Of a stretch of DNA of 12,101 bases, positions 6,012 to 12,101 are shown piece by piece. The stretch covers positions 1-12,101 of the forward strand of contig CALVAF010000053.1 of assembly GCA_944325475.1 (NCBI GenBank), given 5' to 3'. Position 1 is the first letter of the stretch; every line of letters begins with the position of its first letter. Position numbers and translations under genes: made by a program. This DNA comes from an uncultured Helicobacter sp. GTDB taxonomy: Bacteria; Campylobacterota; Campylobacteria; Campylobacterales; Helicobacteraceae. The notes beneath the pieces were generated by a model that saw nothing but the letters and a program-made list of their open reading frames with translations, ran no database searches and had not been told where the DNA came from.

Positions 6012-6470
6012 ATGAAAAATCAAAAACTTTTACTTCTCTCTTTACTCACTCCGCTTTATCTGCTTGGCAAAGAGGTTGAGATTTATAGTAGCCCATTTTG
6101 TGGGTGTTGCATCAAATGGGGCGATTATTTGCAAAACAATGGCTATCAAGTCACCCACAACAAAAATGATGATTTTATGGCTATCAAAGAAAAATACAAA
6201 ATTGCCCCTCAAAATCAAAGTTGCCATACTGGCGTGATTGAGGGCTATGCAGTGGAAGGGCATGTGCCACTTAGTGCGATTGATTGGCTTTTAGAAAACA
6301 AACCTAAAGATGTGGTTGGAATCTCCACACCCGGAATGCCCATAGGAAGTCCCGGAATGGAGCAAGGTAGCACACAAGAGGAATATCCAGTAGTCTTGCT
6401 TTATAAAAATGGCGATTCAAAGACTTTTGGAATCTACAAAGGAGATAAGCTACTCCAAAAGCTTTTCTAA
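6012..6470 (+). CDS. DUF411 family secreted metal-binding protein
   Basis: The 152-residue product begins with a short Lys-containing N-terminus, a hydrophobic stretch (LLLLSLLTPLYLL, residues 6-18) and then GKEVEIY, so a Sec signal peptide is likely and the protein would act in the periplasm. The DUF411 signatures are all present: C30, C32 and C33 in SPFCGCCIKWGDYL, then C71-H72 in QSCHTGVIEGYAVEGHVP with H84, then the Met-rich PGMPIGSPGME with M109 and M116. Cys, His and Met together suggest binding of soft metals such as copper; DUF411 genes are often found with copper-resistance genes, but none is visible here. The fold suggested for the family is thioredoxin-like. An AAAGAAAGG purine tract precedes the ATG. 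The gene is monocistronic and convergent with the eamA-type gene. Confidence 0.88.
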   Translation: MKNQKLLLLSLLTPLYLLGKEVEIYSSPFCGCCIKWGDYLQNNGYQVTHNKNDDFMAIKEKYKIAPQNQSCHTGVIEGYAVEGHVPLSAIDWLLENKPKDVVGISTPGMPIGSPGMEQGSTQEEYPVVLLYKNGDSKTFGIYKGDKLLQKLF

Positions 6471-6481
6471 ACTCCTTTTGT

Positions 6482-6508
6482 AAGCTTAATCCTTATGGAT
6501 TTTTGCTT
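6482..6508 (+). terminator. Hairpin after the DUF411 gene
   Basis: AATCC (6488-6492) pairs with GGATT (6497-6501) around a TTAT loop, followed by TTT. An outer AAGC (6482-6485) can pair with GCTT (6505-6508) across small internal loops. It lies 12 bases past the stop codon. The U-run is short, so this is a weak terminator candidate. Confidence 0.4.
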
Positions 6509-6524
6509 GCAATACATATTCTTA

Positions 6525-6548
6525 AGTGCAATTCCATTGAATCGCACT
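6525..6548. terminator. Stable hairpin between the convergent DUF411 and permease genes
   Basis: AGTGC-A-ATTC (6525-6534) and GAAT-C-GCACT (6539-6548) pair with a single internal mismatch around a CATT loop. It sits in the roughly 115-base gap between the convergent genes. Neither strand has a U-run right after it, so it may stop transcripts by another route or protect 3' ends. Confidence 0.4.
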
Positions 6549-6584
6549 ACTCTATGCTAATTTTCAAGTTAATTTTAGAATCTT

Positions 6585-7475
6585 TTATCTAGCCAATTTT
6601 TTTGGTTTGTGAATATTAATCAAATAAGTTGCAAAGATAGCTAAGATTCCACCAAAAATTGTTAAAAGGCTTGGAATCTCCCCTAAAATCAAATAACTGC
6701 TTCCCAAAGCCATTGCAGGAACTAAAAGTTGAAAAGAGCTTGCCTTTGTTATTCCAAGCTTTGCAATCCCCATATAATAAATGCTTGTCCCAATTGTCGT
6801 TGAGAGAACCGCCACCACAAACATCATACCCCAAAATCGCAAATCATAGCTAAAAACTTCTATAATTTGTGGTTTAAACAAAAATAAAGGTAGGTAAAAA
6901 AGCGTGCTTAAAAAAGTAATGTAAAAATTAATGGCTAGGGGGTGAATGCGGATTTTCTGACACACTAAAGTAAGAATCGCCCAATCTAAAGCACACAGCA
7001 AAAACAACATATTAAATTTACCAAATAGCTCCTCAAAACTCCCAAGATTTAGCAAACACACCCCAGAGATAATCCCAATTGTTAAGCCCAAAACCTCATT
7101 GGGTTTAATACTTCTATTATCTTTGCGATAAAAAAAGTAAGCAAGTAAATATGCAAAAATGGGTATCAAAGTCGTAACAAGCACACCACCCTTCCCTGCA
7201 CTGCCATAATTCAATCCCATAAAAAACAAAATCGAATACAACCCATTAAGACAAGCTGCTAGGAATAAAAATCTGAAATTTTCTATGTTGATTCTAAGTG
7301 GAATCTTAAAGATAAAAATTAGAGGAATTGAAGCTACAAAAGCAAAGAAAAACCGCCAAAACGCCACAATATCTGCGCTTGTGTATTGCACCAAAATCTT
7401 GCCACCTGCCCAAGAGCTGCCCCAAAACGCCATTGCAATGACAATCAAAATAGAAAAAATTAAATTTTTCTGCAC
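6585..7475 (-). CDS. EamA/DMT-superfamily permease
   Basis: This is an inner-membrane transporter of the drug/metabolite (EamA) type; the substrate cannot be told from sequence. The roughly 296 residues match the family's usual 280-310 and show two halves of five membrane segments. Early motifs FWGSSWAGGK, ADIVAFWRFFFA and then GLNYGSAGKGGVLVTTLIPI in the first half, and YYMGIAKLGITKASSFQLLV with GEIPSLLTIFGGILAIFATY in the second, are typical EamA repeats. A TTG at 7481 would be in frame, but AAGAAGG lies only one base from it. The same site is six bases from the GTG at 7475, so GTG is the better start. The gene begins about 20 bases after the purU stop on the same strand and is the last gene of the sppA-purU-eamA run. 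The C-terminus is basic (HKPKKLAR). Confidence 0.88.
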   Translation of the reverse strand: MQKNLIFSILIVIAMAFWGSSWAGGKILVQYTSADIVAFWRFFFAFVASIPLIFIFKIPLRINIENFRFLFLAACLNGLYSILFFMGLNYGSAGKGGVLVTTLIPIFAYLLAYFFYRKDNRSIKPNEVLGLTIGIISGVCLLNLGSFEELFGKFNMLFLLCALDWAILTLVCQKIRIHPLAINFYITFLSTLFYLPLFLFKPQIIEVFSYDLRFWGMMFVVAVLSTTIGTSIYYMGIAKLGITKASSFQLLVPAMALGSSYLILGEIPSLLTIFGGILAIFATYLINIHKPKKLAR

Positions 7476-7495
7476 CCCCAAGCCTTCTTTAAAAA

Positions 7496-8356
7496 CTAAA
7501 AGACAATGGTTTTGTTATTAAAAACAAAAATCCGCTCTTCTAAAGCCAGATTTAATGCTTTAGAAAGCACTATTTTTTCGACATCTCTGCCATATTTTTG
7601 CATCTCTTTCCAATCCATTGTGTGATTAATTTTAGTAATATCTTGATAAATAATTGGACCCTCATCAAGCTCATTATTCACAAAATGTGCCGTTGCACCA
7701 ATGATTTTTACACCCCGCTTATAGGCTTGTTTGTAAGGATTTGCCCCCACAAAAGCTGGCAAAAAGCTATGATGGATATTAATTAGTCTCCCTCCAAACT
7801 CGCTTACAAAATTTGGAGATAAAATCCGCATATATTTTGCTAAAACAATATAATCACTTGGATATTGCTTCAAGACCGCAATAATCTCTTTTTCATGCGT
7901 TTCCCTACTTTTTCCCTCATGGCTAATGCAGATAAAAGGCAGTTCAAACTTCTGACATAAAGGCTTTAACATTTCATAATTTGAAACTACTGCTAAAATA
8001 TCTGCATTTAACTCTCCACTATCATAGCGGATTAGCAAATCTCCCAAACAATGGTTTTCTTTGGTGCAAAGAATCACAATTTTCTTTCTTTGACAAGGGA
8101 TTATTTCTACTTTACTACCCTCCTCATCGCTACTTGATTCTGTGGATTTTACACCAATTTCTTTTTGAATTTTTTCTCTTAATACTGCAATCTCGCATTC
8201 CCCCTCCACTTCACTTCGCATAAAAAAAATATTATTTTCCTTATCAACGAATTCATCATTTTTTAGGATATTCAAATCAAACTGAAAAATAATTTGTGTG
8301 ATTCTTGCAATCAAACCTTTTTTATCAGGTGTTTGAATCTTTAAAACAAAGCGCAT
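7496..8356 (-). CDS. purU: Formyltetrahydrofolate deformylase PurU
   Basis: PurU hydrolyses 10-formyl-tetrahydrofolate to formate and tetrahydrofolate, balancing one-carbon pools and supplying formate. The open frame extends upstream to 8443 inside sppA, but the real start is the ATG at 8356: it has AAGGGG five bases upstream, and the family's N-terminus begins here (MRFVLKIQTPDKKGLIARIT). That gives 286 residues, the usual length. Residues 1-70 are the ACT regulatory domain. Residues 70-90 are an acidic Ser/Glu-rich linker. Residues 90-286 are the formyltransferase-fold domain, with LINIHHSFLPAFVGANPYKQ (catalytic N193 and H195) and AHFVNNELDEGPII (catalytic D231). The ATG overlaps the sppA stop by one base (TAATG), implying translational coupling. 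In H. pylori sppA and purU are also adjacent. Confidence 0.94.
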   Translation of the reverse strand: MRFVLKIQTPDKKGLIARITQIIFQFDLNILKNDEFVDKENNIFFMRSEVEGECEIAVLREKIQKEIGVKSTESSSDEEGSKVEIIPCQRKKIVILCTKENHCLGDLLIRYDSGELNADILAVVSNYEMLKPLCQKFELPFICISHEGKSRETHEKEIIAVLKQYPSDYIVLAKYMRILSPNFVSEFGGRLINIHHSFLPAFVGANPYKQAYKRGVKIIGATAHFVNNELDEGPIIYQDITKINHTMDWKEMQKYGRDVEKIVLSKALNLALEERIFVFNNKTIVF

Positions 8357-9231
8357 TAATTCCCCTTTAGCCATTCCATAGATAGCGCGTTGATTCCCCT
8401 TTGGATTCCAAGTGCGATGTTTTCCCCTATGAATTTTTCCCAATACAATTCCACTTTATCTTTTTGTAGCCAAATAGGCTCTTTAATTTTTGCAAGATTT
8501 AGCAGCGCATTTTGTGCCTCATAGATACTCCCCACGCTATCTACTAACCCAAGCTTTAAAGCGCTCTTAGCGCTAAATACTCGACCTTGTGCAAAATCTT
8601 TTTCTTTTGTAATATCCAAATTCCTAGCTACAACAACCTCGCTTACAAACATTTCATACTGCTCTTTAATTAATTCCTTTAGCATTTCCTCTTCCACCTC
8701 ATTCCAAGGACGCATAAAAGTCCCTGCCTCTTTGTAGATTCCAGCTTTTAGGATTTGTGTTTTGATTCCTAGCTTTGCAGCTAACCCACTCACATCAAAT
8801 CCATTTAAAATCACGCCAATTGATCCCACTAGCGCACCTTTATTAGCAATAATTCTATCTGCCCACATTCCTGCTAGATAGCTTCCACTTGCCATAGAAC
8901 CTTGTGCGTAAGCCACAATAGGCTTTTTGCTTCGCACCCGCTTAATTGCCTCTGAAATCTCAATACTTGGAGGAATCGTGCCTCCAGAAGAATCAATTAC
9001 AAGCAAAATTCCCTTGATATTAGGATTGTTTTCTAACATTGAAAGTTCTTCTAAAAATTCATTGCTTTCAGTAATTGTTCCCTTTAAGTCAATTCTAGCA
9101 ACATTGGCTAAGGTAGAATTACTCCTAGAACTTGGTATAAAAATTAAAAATAGTATGAGTAAAAACACTAATGCCTTAAAATATTTCATAATAAAATCCA
9201 AAGGCGCTAAGAGGATTTTTATAATTTTCAA
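8356..9231 (-). CDS. sppA: Signal peptide peptidase SppA (short form)
   Basis: SppA is a membrane-anchored serine/lysine protease of family S49 that degrades cleaved signal peptides. The 291-residue length is that of the short, single-domain type found in Bacillus and Campylobacterota rather than the 618-residue E. coli enzyme. A hydrophobic anchor spans about residues 17-33, preceded by K and R and followed by SSRS. The catalytic serine is S115 in QGSMASGSYLAG and the lysine is K167 in KAGIYKEAGTFMRPW; the 52-residue spacing equals that of the Bacillus enzyme. LVIDSSGG (77-84) and GSIGV (136-140) are conserved family motifs. The start is a TTG at 9231, backed by AAAGGGG five bases upstream; the next Met (residue 15) has no comparable site and would cut into the anchor. 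It heads the operon with purU and the EamA permease. Confidence 0.92.
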   Translation of the reverse strand: MKIIKILLAPLDFIMKYFKALVFLLILFLIFIPSSRSNSTLANVARIDLKGTITESNEFLEELSMLENNPNIKGILLVIDSSGGTIPPSIEISEAIKRVRSKKPIVAYAQGSMASGSYLAGMWADRIIANKGALVGSIGVILNGFDVSGLAAKLGIKTQILKAGIYKEAGTFMRPWNEVEEEMLKELIKEQYEMFVSEVVVARNLDITKEKDFAQGRVFSAKSALKLGLVDSVGSIYEAQNALLNLAKIKEPIWLQKDKVELYWEKFIGENIALGIQRGINALSMEWLKGN

Positions 9232-9265
9232 ATTTGCCCCTTTATGAATTTGAAATAAAAGCGAA

Positions 9266-9274
9266 ATTATAGCA
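9266..9274 (-). promoter_or_regulatory. Extended -10 promoter of the sppA operon
   Basis: The - strand reads TGCTATAAT here, a perfect extended -10, with the sppA TTG start 34 bases downstream. It is identical to the extended -10 of xerH in this window. Confidence 0.65.
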
Positions 9275-9324
9275 CCATTCTTAAAGAAAATTAGATAAGA
9301 TTCCAGCCCTTTTTAGCAAACTTT

Positions 9325-9333
9325 TGATAAAAT
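9325..9333 (+). promoter_or_regulatory. Extended -10 promoter of lepA
   Basis: TGATAAAAT is a one-mismatch extended -10 element 37 bases upstream of the lepA GTG start. It is divergent from, and about 50 bases away from, the sppA promoter, so the two promoters share the 139-base intergenic region. Confidence 0.55.
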
Positions 9334-9370
9334 CCCACCACAAATTTCATTTCTCAATTAAAGGCATATC

Positions 9371-11173
9371 GTGAAAGATTCACTTTCTAAAATCCGTAAT
9401 TTCTCTATCATCGCCCATATTGATCATGGCAAATCTACTCTTGCAGATTGCCTAATTCAAGCTTGTGGAGCGATTTCAGAGCGAGAAATGAGTGCACAAG
9501 TGATGGACACAATGGATATTGAAAAAGAGAGGGGAATTACCATAAAAGCTCAAAGTGTCCGCTTAAGTTATCTTTACAAGGGTGAAAGATATATTTTAAA
9601 TCTCATTGACACGCCCGGGCATGTAGATTTTAGCTATGAGGTTTCACGCTCTCTAGCCTCTTGTGAAGGGGCTTTACTCGTTGTTGATGCTTCTCAGGGT
9701 GTGGAGGCTCAAACCATTGCTAATGTTTATATTGCATTAGAGAATAACCTTGAAATTATCCCGGTTTTAAATAAAATTGACCTTCCAGCAGCCACACCCA
9801 AACGTGTGAAATCCGAGATAGAACAAACTATTGGATTGGATTGTAGCCACGCCCTAGAAGTGAGCGCAAAGGCAAATATCGGAATCACAGAGCTACTTAA
9901 TAAAATCATTGATTTAATCCCGCCGCCAAAAGGAGATTTGGATGCACCTACTAAAGCCTTAATTTATGATTCTTGGTTTGATAATTATTTGGGTGCTTTA
10001 GCTTTGGTGCGTGTTTTTGATGGTTCTATCAAAGTGGGGCAGAATATTTACATTATGGGAAGTGGTAAAAATCATGAGGTTTTGGGGCTATTTTACCCCC
10101 ACCCTATCAAACAAGAAAAGACAAAGGCAATTGAATGTGGCGAGGTTGGGATTGTTGTTTTGGGCTTAAAAAATGTAACAGATATTGCCGTTGGCGATAC
10201 GATTACAGATTTTAAAAACAAAACTAAAGAGCCTATTGCAGGATTTGAAGCGGCTAAACCTTTTGTCTTTGCGGGAATCTATCCGATTGATACAGATAAA
10301 TTTGAAGATTTACGTGATGCTTTAGAGAAGCTTAAACTCAATGATTCAAGTCTTAATTATGAACCTGAAACCTCTGTGGCTTTGGGTTTTGGATTCCGTG
10401 TTGGGTTTTTGGGACTTTTGCATATGGAGGTTATCAAAGAACGACTAGAGAGGGAATTTGGGCTTGATTTGATTGCCACTGCCCCAACGGTGGTTTATGA
10501 AGTTACCCAAACTGATGGCGAAGTGGTGAGGATTCAAAACCCAAGCGAACTACCCCTTGAGCAAAAAATTGCCGGAATCAAAGAACCTTATGTCAAAGCA
10601 ACTATCATCGTGCCTAGCGAGTTTTTGGGAAATATCATCACACTTGTTAGCAAAAGACGTGGAATCCAAAAGAAAATGGAATATTTACAAGAAACAAGGG
10701 TGTTATTAGAATACCATATCCCAACAAATGAAATTGTTATGGATTTTTATGACAAGCTAAAATCCTGCACCAAAGGCTATGCGAGTTTTGATTATGAGCC
10801 TATTGGTTATCAAGATGGTGATTTAGTAAAGCTTGATATACGCGTGGCTGGTGAGATTGTCGATGCGCTAAGTATCATTGTGCCTAAAAGCAAAGCTTAT
10901 GAAAAGGGCAAAGAGCTAGTGGAGGCGATGAAGGAGATTATCCCAAGGCAACTTTTTGAAGTGGCGATTCAAGCGAGTGTGGGGAATAAAATTATCGCAA
11001 GAGAAACAGTCAAATCTATGGGTAAAAATGTCACTGCAAAATGCTATGGGGGGGATATTACAAGGAAGAGAAAATTGCTTGAAAAGCAAAAAGAAGGGAA
11101 AAAGCGCATGAAGGCTATTGGCAAAGTTAATCTGCCCCAAGAAGCGTTTTTAGCGGTTTTGAAAATTGATTAG
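9371..11173 (+). CDS. lepA: Elongation factor 4 (LepA), ribosome-associated GTPase
   Basis: LepA/EF4 is a translational GTPase that binds the ribosome and acts in initiation, back-translocation or ribosome assembly, depending on the study. The 600 residues equal the usual length. GTPase motifs are intact: G1 AHIDHGKST (15-23), G2 within RGITIKAQS, G3 DTPGH (80-84), G4 NKID (134-137) and G5 SAK (165-167). Domain II, the EF-G-like III and V domains (GFRVGFLGLLHMEVIKERLE) and the LepA-specific C-terminal domain (KCYGGDITRKRKLLEKQKEG, then KKRMKAIGKVNLPQEAF) follow in order. The start is GTG, with TTAAAGG six bases upstream and the conserved LSKIRNFSIIAHIDHG just after. An M48 protease gene follows about 20 bases downstream on the same strand and may be read through from lepA. 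Confidence 0.97.
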   Translation: MKDSLSKIRNFSIIAHIDHGKSTLADCLIQACGAISEREMSAQVMDTMDIEKERGITIKAQSVRLSYLYKGERYILNLIDTPGHVDFSYEVSRSLASCEGALLVVDASQGVEAQTIANVYIALENNLEIIPVLNKIDLPAATPKRVKSEIEQTIGLDCSHALEVSAKANIGITELLNKIIDLIPPPKGDLDAPTKALIYDSWFDNYLGALALVRVFDGSIKVGQNIYIMGSGKNHEVLGLFYPHPIKQEKTKAIECGEVGIVVLGLKNVTDIAVGDTITDFKNKTKEPIAGFEAAKPFVFAGIYPIDTDKFEDLRDALEKLKLNDSSLNYEPETSVALGFGFRVGFLGLLHMEVIKERLEREFGLDLIATAPTVVYEVTQTDGEVVRIQNPSELPLEQKIAGIKEPYVKATIIVPSEFLGNIITLVSKRRGIQKKMEYLQETRVLLEYHIPTNEIVMDFYDKLKSCTKGYASFDYEPIGYQDGDLVKLDIRVAGEIVDALSIIVPKSKAYEKGKELVEAMKEIIPRQLFEVAIQASVGNKIIARETVKSMGKNVTAKCYGGDITRKRKLLEKQKEGKKRMKAIGKVNLPQEAFLAVLKID

Positions 11174-11193
11174 ATTTGCTTTAGGGTTGTTTA

Positions 11194-11945
11194 ATGTCTA
11201 TTTTTAAAAAAAATTTCTTTGATTCCTTTTCTTTTACTTTTCTGTGCTTGTTCCTCTACAGTTTATACTAATCGCCCCCAACTTATGCTGCTTAACAAAG
11301 AGCAAGAAAAAGCTTTGGGGGAGCAAAGCGCAATGGAGATTTTAAAAAAAATCAAAACTTAGCAATAACTCTTTGCAAAGTGCGATGGTTAATCGTGTGG
11401 GACAAAAAATTGCTTTTGTTGCTAATCGCCCTGATTTTGAGTGGAAGTTTTATTTGATAGAGGGTAAGGAACAAAATGCCTTTTGTCTCCCGGGTGGAAA
11501 GGTTTTTGTTTATACAGGATTAATGGAAATAATTAGTAATGATGATGAGCTTGCAGTAGTGATTTCTCATGAGGTCGGACATACTATTTTGCGACATGGA
11601 GCAGAGAGAATGAGTATGCAAACCCTACAACAATTAGGTAGTAGTCTTTTGGGTGCTTTAGCTAACTTACAAAGCCCAGAATATAGTAGTCTTTTTGATA
11701 AAGCCTGCAATATTGGAAGTAATGTTGGCATTATACTTCCCTTTAGCCGCTCTCATGAATTAGAAGCCGATAAAGCTGGAATTATGCTTATGCAAAAAGC
11801 AGGTTATAATCCCAAAGCTGCTCTAAGTTTTTGGGAAAAAATGTCGCAAGGCAACAATAATACCTCAGATTTTTTCTCCACACACCCAAGCAATTCAAAA
11901 AGAATACAAGAAATACAAAAGATTTTAGAGGAACAAAAAAAGTAA
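11194..11945 (+). pseudogene. M48-family metalloprotease lipoprotein, broken by two frameshifts
   Basis: Three pieces in three frames add up to one complete M48 (LoiP/YggG-like) protease of about 249 residues. From the ATG at 11194 (AGGG about eight bases upstream) the frame reads MSIFKK and shifts at an A8 tract (11206-11213). The next frame gives a lipoprotein signal (LIPFLLLFCAC, lipobox Cys) and NRPQLMLLNKEQEKALGEQS, then meets a stop after a second A8 tract (11344-11351). The third frame gives SKLSNNSLQSAMVNRVGQKI, FCLPGGKVFVYTGL, the zinc site HEVGH in VVISHEVGHTILRHGAER and the third ligand Glu in SRSHELEADKAG. Removing one A from each tract restores a continuous frame with the family's expected junctions. 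So the catalytic part is intact, but as written it lacks its export signal. Sequencing error, slippage or true decay are all possible. Confidence 0.85.
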
Positions 11946-11951
11946 AAGTAG

Positions 11952-11979
11952 TTATCCCCTCAAAAAAAAGAGGGAATAA
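11952..11979. terminator. Bidirectional terminator between the M48 and Dcu genes
   Basis: TTAT-C-CCCTC (11952-11961) pairs with GAGGG-A-ATAA (11970-11979), with one mismatch, around an eight-A loop. It lies between two convergent genes. On the - strand it is followed after about ten bases by T-rich sequence, which suits termination of the Dcu gene; on the + strand an AATAAATTTAAAA tail follows. It is the clearest terminator-like hairpin in the window. Confidence 0.6.
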
Positions 11980-11981
11980 AT

Positions 11982-12101
11982 TTAAAATAGTGAAACCACC
12001 AAGAATCCAAGTATAACGCTAAGGGCGATTGCTAAAACTCCCGGGATTAAGAAAGCATGATTAAAGATAAATTTCCCAATTCTTGTAGAGCCTGTATCAT
12101 C
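11982..12101 (-). CDS. Anaerobic C4-dicarboxylate transporter (Dcu family), C-terminal end only
   Basis: The - strand frame enters from the right edge and ends at a TAA at 11982-11984, giving the last 39 residues. DDTGSTRIGKFIFNHAFLIP matches the conserved C-terminal segment of DcuA/DcuB antiporters, which exchange fumarate, malate or aspartate for succinate across the inner membrane during fumarate respiration. It is followed by a final membrane helix (GVLAIALSVILGFLVVSLF). Most of the protein lies outside the window, so DcuA and DcuB cannot be told apart, although the single Helicobacter version is usually called DcuA. Confidence 0.75.
   Translation of the reverse strand, partial: DDTGSTRIGKFIFNHAFLIPGVLAIALSVILGFLVVSLF

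Noticed and set aside
8357..8443. N-terminal extension of purU to 8443
   Set aside because: The added residues lie inside sppA, match no PurU protein start, and the ATG at 8356 has a good ribosome site and the conserved ACT-domain N-terminus.
11194..11945. Programmed ribosomal frameshifting to express the M48 protease
   Set aside because: It would need two separate shifts in the same direction in one short gene, with no stimulatory structure seen; sequence error or tract slippage is simpler.

Overview
The window is AT-rich bacterial chromosome. The gene content and order (fliK-flgD-flgE; sppA directly followed by purU; a single XerH-type recombinase; extended -10 promoters without clear -35 boxes) point to the Campylobacterota, most likely a Helicobacter. 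The species cannot be fixed from sequence alone.

Left block (1-3620, + strand): the end of fliK (hook-length control), flgD (hook cap scaffold) and a 765-codon flgE-family hook gene form one tightly packed flagellar operon. The hook protein carries an unusual insert of about 200 residues in its central region. The insert is built from three clear and one degenerate copies of a module resembling chitin/carbohydrate-binding (CBM5/12-type) repeats, which is the most interesting protein-level observation here.

Middle block (3621-6011): a convergent xerH-type tyrosine recombinase (- strand) has a dif-like inverted repeat just upstream of it, overlapping the expected -35 zone of its own promoter. 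Beyond the dif candidate lies an accessory-looking stretch. It holds an unrecognised polytopic membrane protein (+ strand) and the decayed remains of a toxin-antitoxin pair on the - strand: a frameshifted antitoxin-like fragment followed by a 35-codon stub of a zeta-toxin-like P-loop protein.

Right-middle block (6012-9231): a secreted DUF411 metal-binding protein (+) has a palindrome in its promoter. Convergent to it is a - strand operon sppA-purU-eamA (signal peptide peptidase, formyltetrahydrofolate deformylase, DMT-family permease). sppA and purU overlap by one base, and purU and eamA lie about 20 bases apart.

Right block (9371-12101): lepA (elongation factor 4) is divergent from sppA, with face-to-face promoters between them. 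It is followed by an M48-family metalloprotease lipoprotein gene broken by two +1 frameshifts, each sitting at an A8 homopolymer. A convergent, bidirectional terminator-like hairpin separates this from the 3' end of an anaerobic C4-dicarboxylate (Dcu) transporter on the - strand.

No tRNA, rRNA, CRISPR array or insertion sequence was seen.
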